Shown here piece after piece: positions 62,391-64,000 of a DNA stretch of 64,000 nucleotides. Both the position numbers and the translations under genes were made by a program. Under the pieces are notes generated by a model. The model saw only the letters and a list, made by a program, of their open reading frames with translations, was not told where the DNA came from and did no database searches. The first letter of the stretch is position 1. The number at the start of each line of letters is the position of its first letter. This DNA is from an uncultured Lachnospiraceae bacterium (GTDB lineage: Bacteria > Bacillota > Clostridia > Lachnospirales > Lachnospiraceae): positions 1 to 64,000 of the forward strand of contig CAMXIK010000015.1 in assembly GCA_947243855.1 (NCBI GenBank). Reading direction: 5' to 3'.

Positions 62391-63494
62391 GTGCAGCATA
62401 AAACGATAAAGAAAGTATTGATAATTTATATGAATTATTACAAAGATTGGAGTAAAAATGCTCCCCTCACTAAAGCGCCCTTTATATGGCTCACAACCGC
62501 TTTTATTGCAGTCCTTACTTTCGTTTCCACTATTCTATCAGGCTGTGCCAAAAACACCATGCCGATCTCGCACACCGGATTCTATTTTGATACGGTGATT
62601 CAGATTACCTTATATGACACGGAAGACGAAGCAATTCTGGACGGCTGTTTTGCTCTGGCGGAAAAATACGAGAATCTTTTCAGCGCCACAAAAGAAGGTT
62701 CCGATGTATGGAAAATCAACCACGGAAACGGAGAAACCGTCACGGTATCGGAGGAGACGGTCAAACTTCTGAACACAGCAGCAGACTGGGCTAACAAGAC
62801 AGAGGGAAAAATCGACCCAACCATCCGTCCCGTGAGCGAACTGTGGGACTTCGGCTCCGCAGGCGATCCTCATGTACCAAAAGACAGCGAAATCCAAGAA
62901 GCGCTCTCCCACGTTTCTTACGACACCATCCGCTTCGGCACCGCCCCTTCCGACGAGAGCGGCGAAACCATCTACAGTACCGTCACCCTGAACGACCCGA
63001 AAGCCGCCGTCGATCTCGGCTTTATCGCCAAAGGATATATCGCGGATCAAATGAAAGAATATCTGCTCGCGCAGGGCGTAGCAAGCGCCTGTATCAGTCT
63101 GGGCGGCAACGTGCTTGCCATCGGGGAAAAGCCCGACGGCTCCCCTTTCCGCGTTGGCATTCAGGAACCCTTTGCCGAACAGGGGAAGACTTTGGACACC
63201 GTGGAAATTAGAGACGCCTCCGTGGTGACCTCCGGCATTTATGAACGCTGTTTTTACGAAAACGACGTGCTATATCACCATGTCCTCGATACCGCCACCG
63301 GCTATCCCGTGGACAATGAACTGGCTGGGGTAACCATCATCTGTAAGTCCTCCACAAAAGCAGACGCCCTCTCCACCGCCTGTCTTTGTCTGGGCTTAGA
63401 AGAAGGGCGTCAACTTCTTGACTTGGAAAAGGATGTGGCCTATCTATTGGTGACAAAGGACGGGACGCAGTATCGCTCTGAAAATTTTCCCTAA
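62391..63494 (+). CDS. apbE: FAD:protein FMN transferase, ApbE lipoprotein
   Basis: It attaches FMN to Thr residues of exported or membrane flavoproteins. The N-terminus has a hydrophobic segment ending in a lipobox (FVSTILSGC). Family motifs follow: TEGKIDPTIRPVSELWDFG (about 140-158), VDLGFIAKGYIAD, CISLGGNVLAIG and HHVLDTATGYPVDN with the metal-site KADALSTA. The GTG at 62391 has AGGAAAG 5 nt before it; the ATG 13 codons later has no ribosome site. Its flavoprotein target is not in the window. Confidence 0.9.
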   Translation: MQHKTIKKVLIIYMNYYKDWSKNAPLTKAPFIWLTTAFIAVLTFVSTILSGCAKNTMPISHTGFYFDTVIQITLYDTEDEAILDGCFALAEKYENLFSATKEGSDVWKINHGNGETVTVSEETVKLLNTAADWANKTEGKIDPTIRPVSELWDFGSAGDPHVPKDSEIQEALSHVSYDTIRFGTAPSDESGETIYSTVTLNDPKAAVDLGFIAKGYIADQMKEYLLAQGVASACISLGGNVLAIGEKPDGSPFRVGIQEPFAEQGKTLDTVEIRDASVVTSGIYERCFYENDVLYHHVLDTATGYPVDNELAGVTIICKSSTKADALSTACLCLGLEEGRQLLDLEKDVAYLLVTKDGTQYRSENFP

Positions 63495-64000
63495 ACCCGC
63501 ATCCGTCTCGCCCATCCCCTGACGGCAGGGAAAAGACACAAAACGCCGATCAGGCAGGGCGCCCAGATTAATAAATACGGCGACCAGATATACCGTCCGA
63601 ACAGATGAAAGGTATTGGTGCGGAATACGTCCGCCCCGCTTCCCACAAGCGGCAGCAGATCAAAAATTTTTTCCATAAAGACCGGCACACGATTATGGAT
63701 GGCCATAGGCCCATAAGCCGCCGCCAGACTCATAAGAAGCGCCAGCACATGATTCTTGGACAGAGCCGAGAACAGCATGACAATACCCGCATATCCCAAT
63801 GCCCCTAGCAGCGTAAAAGCAAACTCATATATTTCCGCCTGCAGCATATTCATGGGTGCAATCGCAATCATTTTGACCATCTGAATGGGCATATCCCACC
63901 CTTCCGTCCCCAGAAAAACAAGCTGCAATACGACCGTCCCCACGGCAATCATCGTAAAAAGCTCCAGCGTAAATGCAATTCCCGTCTGGATTTTGGCTGC
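63491..64000 (-). CDS. ABC-2 type permease-like membrane protein (N-terminus outside window)
   Basis: A frame open to the right edge, giving the last 169 residues. It has about four hydrophobic segments (LELFTMIAVGTVVLQLVFLG, EFAFTLLGALGYAGIVMLFSAL, VLALLMSLAAAYGPMAI, YLLIWAPCLIGVLCLF). The layout resembles the C-terminal part of ABC-2 type permeases. The stop overlaps the convergent apbE stop by 4 nt. Family assignment is tentative. Confidence 0.6.
   Translation of the reverse strand, partial: AAKIQTGIAFTLELFTMIAVGTVVLQLVFLGTEGWDMPIQMVKMIAIAPMNMLQAEIYEFAFTLLGALGYAGIVMLFSALSKNHVLALLMSLAAAYGPMAIHNRVPVFMEKIFDLLPLVGSGADVFRTNTFHLFGRYIWSPYLLIWAPCLIGVLCLFPAVRGWARRMRV

Noticed and set aside
1..64000. 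CRISPR arrays, tRNA or rRNA genes, insertion sequences
   Set aside because: No regularly spaced repeats, tRNA cloverleaf, rRNA sequence or transposase frame was recognised on either strand.

Overview
The window looks like chromosome of a spore-forming Firmicute of the class Clostridia, most likely a Lachnospiraceae member of moderate GC content. Support: a SpoIID/LytB protein and an SleB/CwlJ-type hydrolase, meso-diaminopimelate dehydrogenase, ATP-type PEP carboxykinase, a short orphan flagellin, a Cys/Gly-rich 'chorion class high-cysteine' type peptide, a T-box in front of pheST and a clostridial-type 6S RNA. No rRNA or tRNA gene, CRISPR array, insertion sequence or phage block was seen. The family assignment is inferred from gene content only.

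Layout. 1-5.0 kb: a Dlt-like wall D-alanylation operon (adenylation enzyme, carrier protein, MBOAT; it runs off the left edge), the Cys-rich peptide, two small conserved genes and a secreted protein. 5.1-14.6 kb: leuS, a DUF4143 ATPase, an Erm-type 23S rRNA methyltransferase with a translated leader, and an EF-G paralogue followed by a LysM/GLUG secreted protein. 14.8-22.1 kb: an EamA half-transporter, tyrA-aroA, a VanZ-like/PilZ pair, a membrane Ser/Thr kinase and an acyltransferase. 22.2-25.7 kb: an accessory stretch with an XRE regulator, a HipA-like kinase pair, an ECF sigma factor apparently fused to its own anti-sigma factor, and a HigBA-like toxin-antitoxin module. 25.8-36.8 kb: queA, M18 aminopeptidase, pheT, pheS with T-box, YihY, SpoIID/LytB, a nitrilase-family hydrolase and a GNAT. 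36.9-42.0 kb: a two-component system with an FtsX-type ABC exporter. 42-54 kb: a charged membrane protein, an HD phosphohydrolase under a repeated operator, ddh with 6S RNA upstream, a diguanylate cyclase, pckA, flagellin, citrate synthase with an attenuator-like leader, an L,D-transpeptidase, thrC and an SleB/CwlJ hydrolase. 54-64 kb: an AP2-domain protein, a GH25 protein lacking two catalytic acids, a second two-component/ABC exporter operon, an alpha/beta hydrolase behind a folded element, a Phd/Doc module, ApbE, and an ABC-2 type permease cut by the right edge.

How the parts relate. Envelope and antimicrobial-stress functions recur: Dlt-like modification, two peptide-sensing-type ABC/two-component modules, the VanZ-like protein, Erm, L,D-transpeptidase, GH25 and acyltransferase. 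pckA and gltA lie next to each other and both act on oxaloacetate. c-di-GMP appears both as a GGDEF synthase and as a PilZ receptor. Regulation can be read unusually well here: many promoters have near-consensus boxes with 16-18 nt spacers, several overlap palindromes or direct repeats, and there are RNA-level controls at pheST (T-box), erm (leader peptide) and gltA (competing hairpins). The most unusual items are the erm leader, the sigma/anti-sigma fusion, a duplicated promoter cassette shared by the VanZ/PilZ and HipA-like operons, and the HD-gene operator array.
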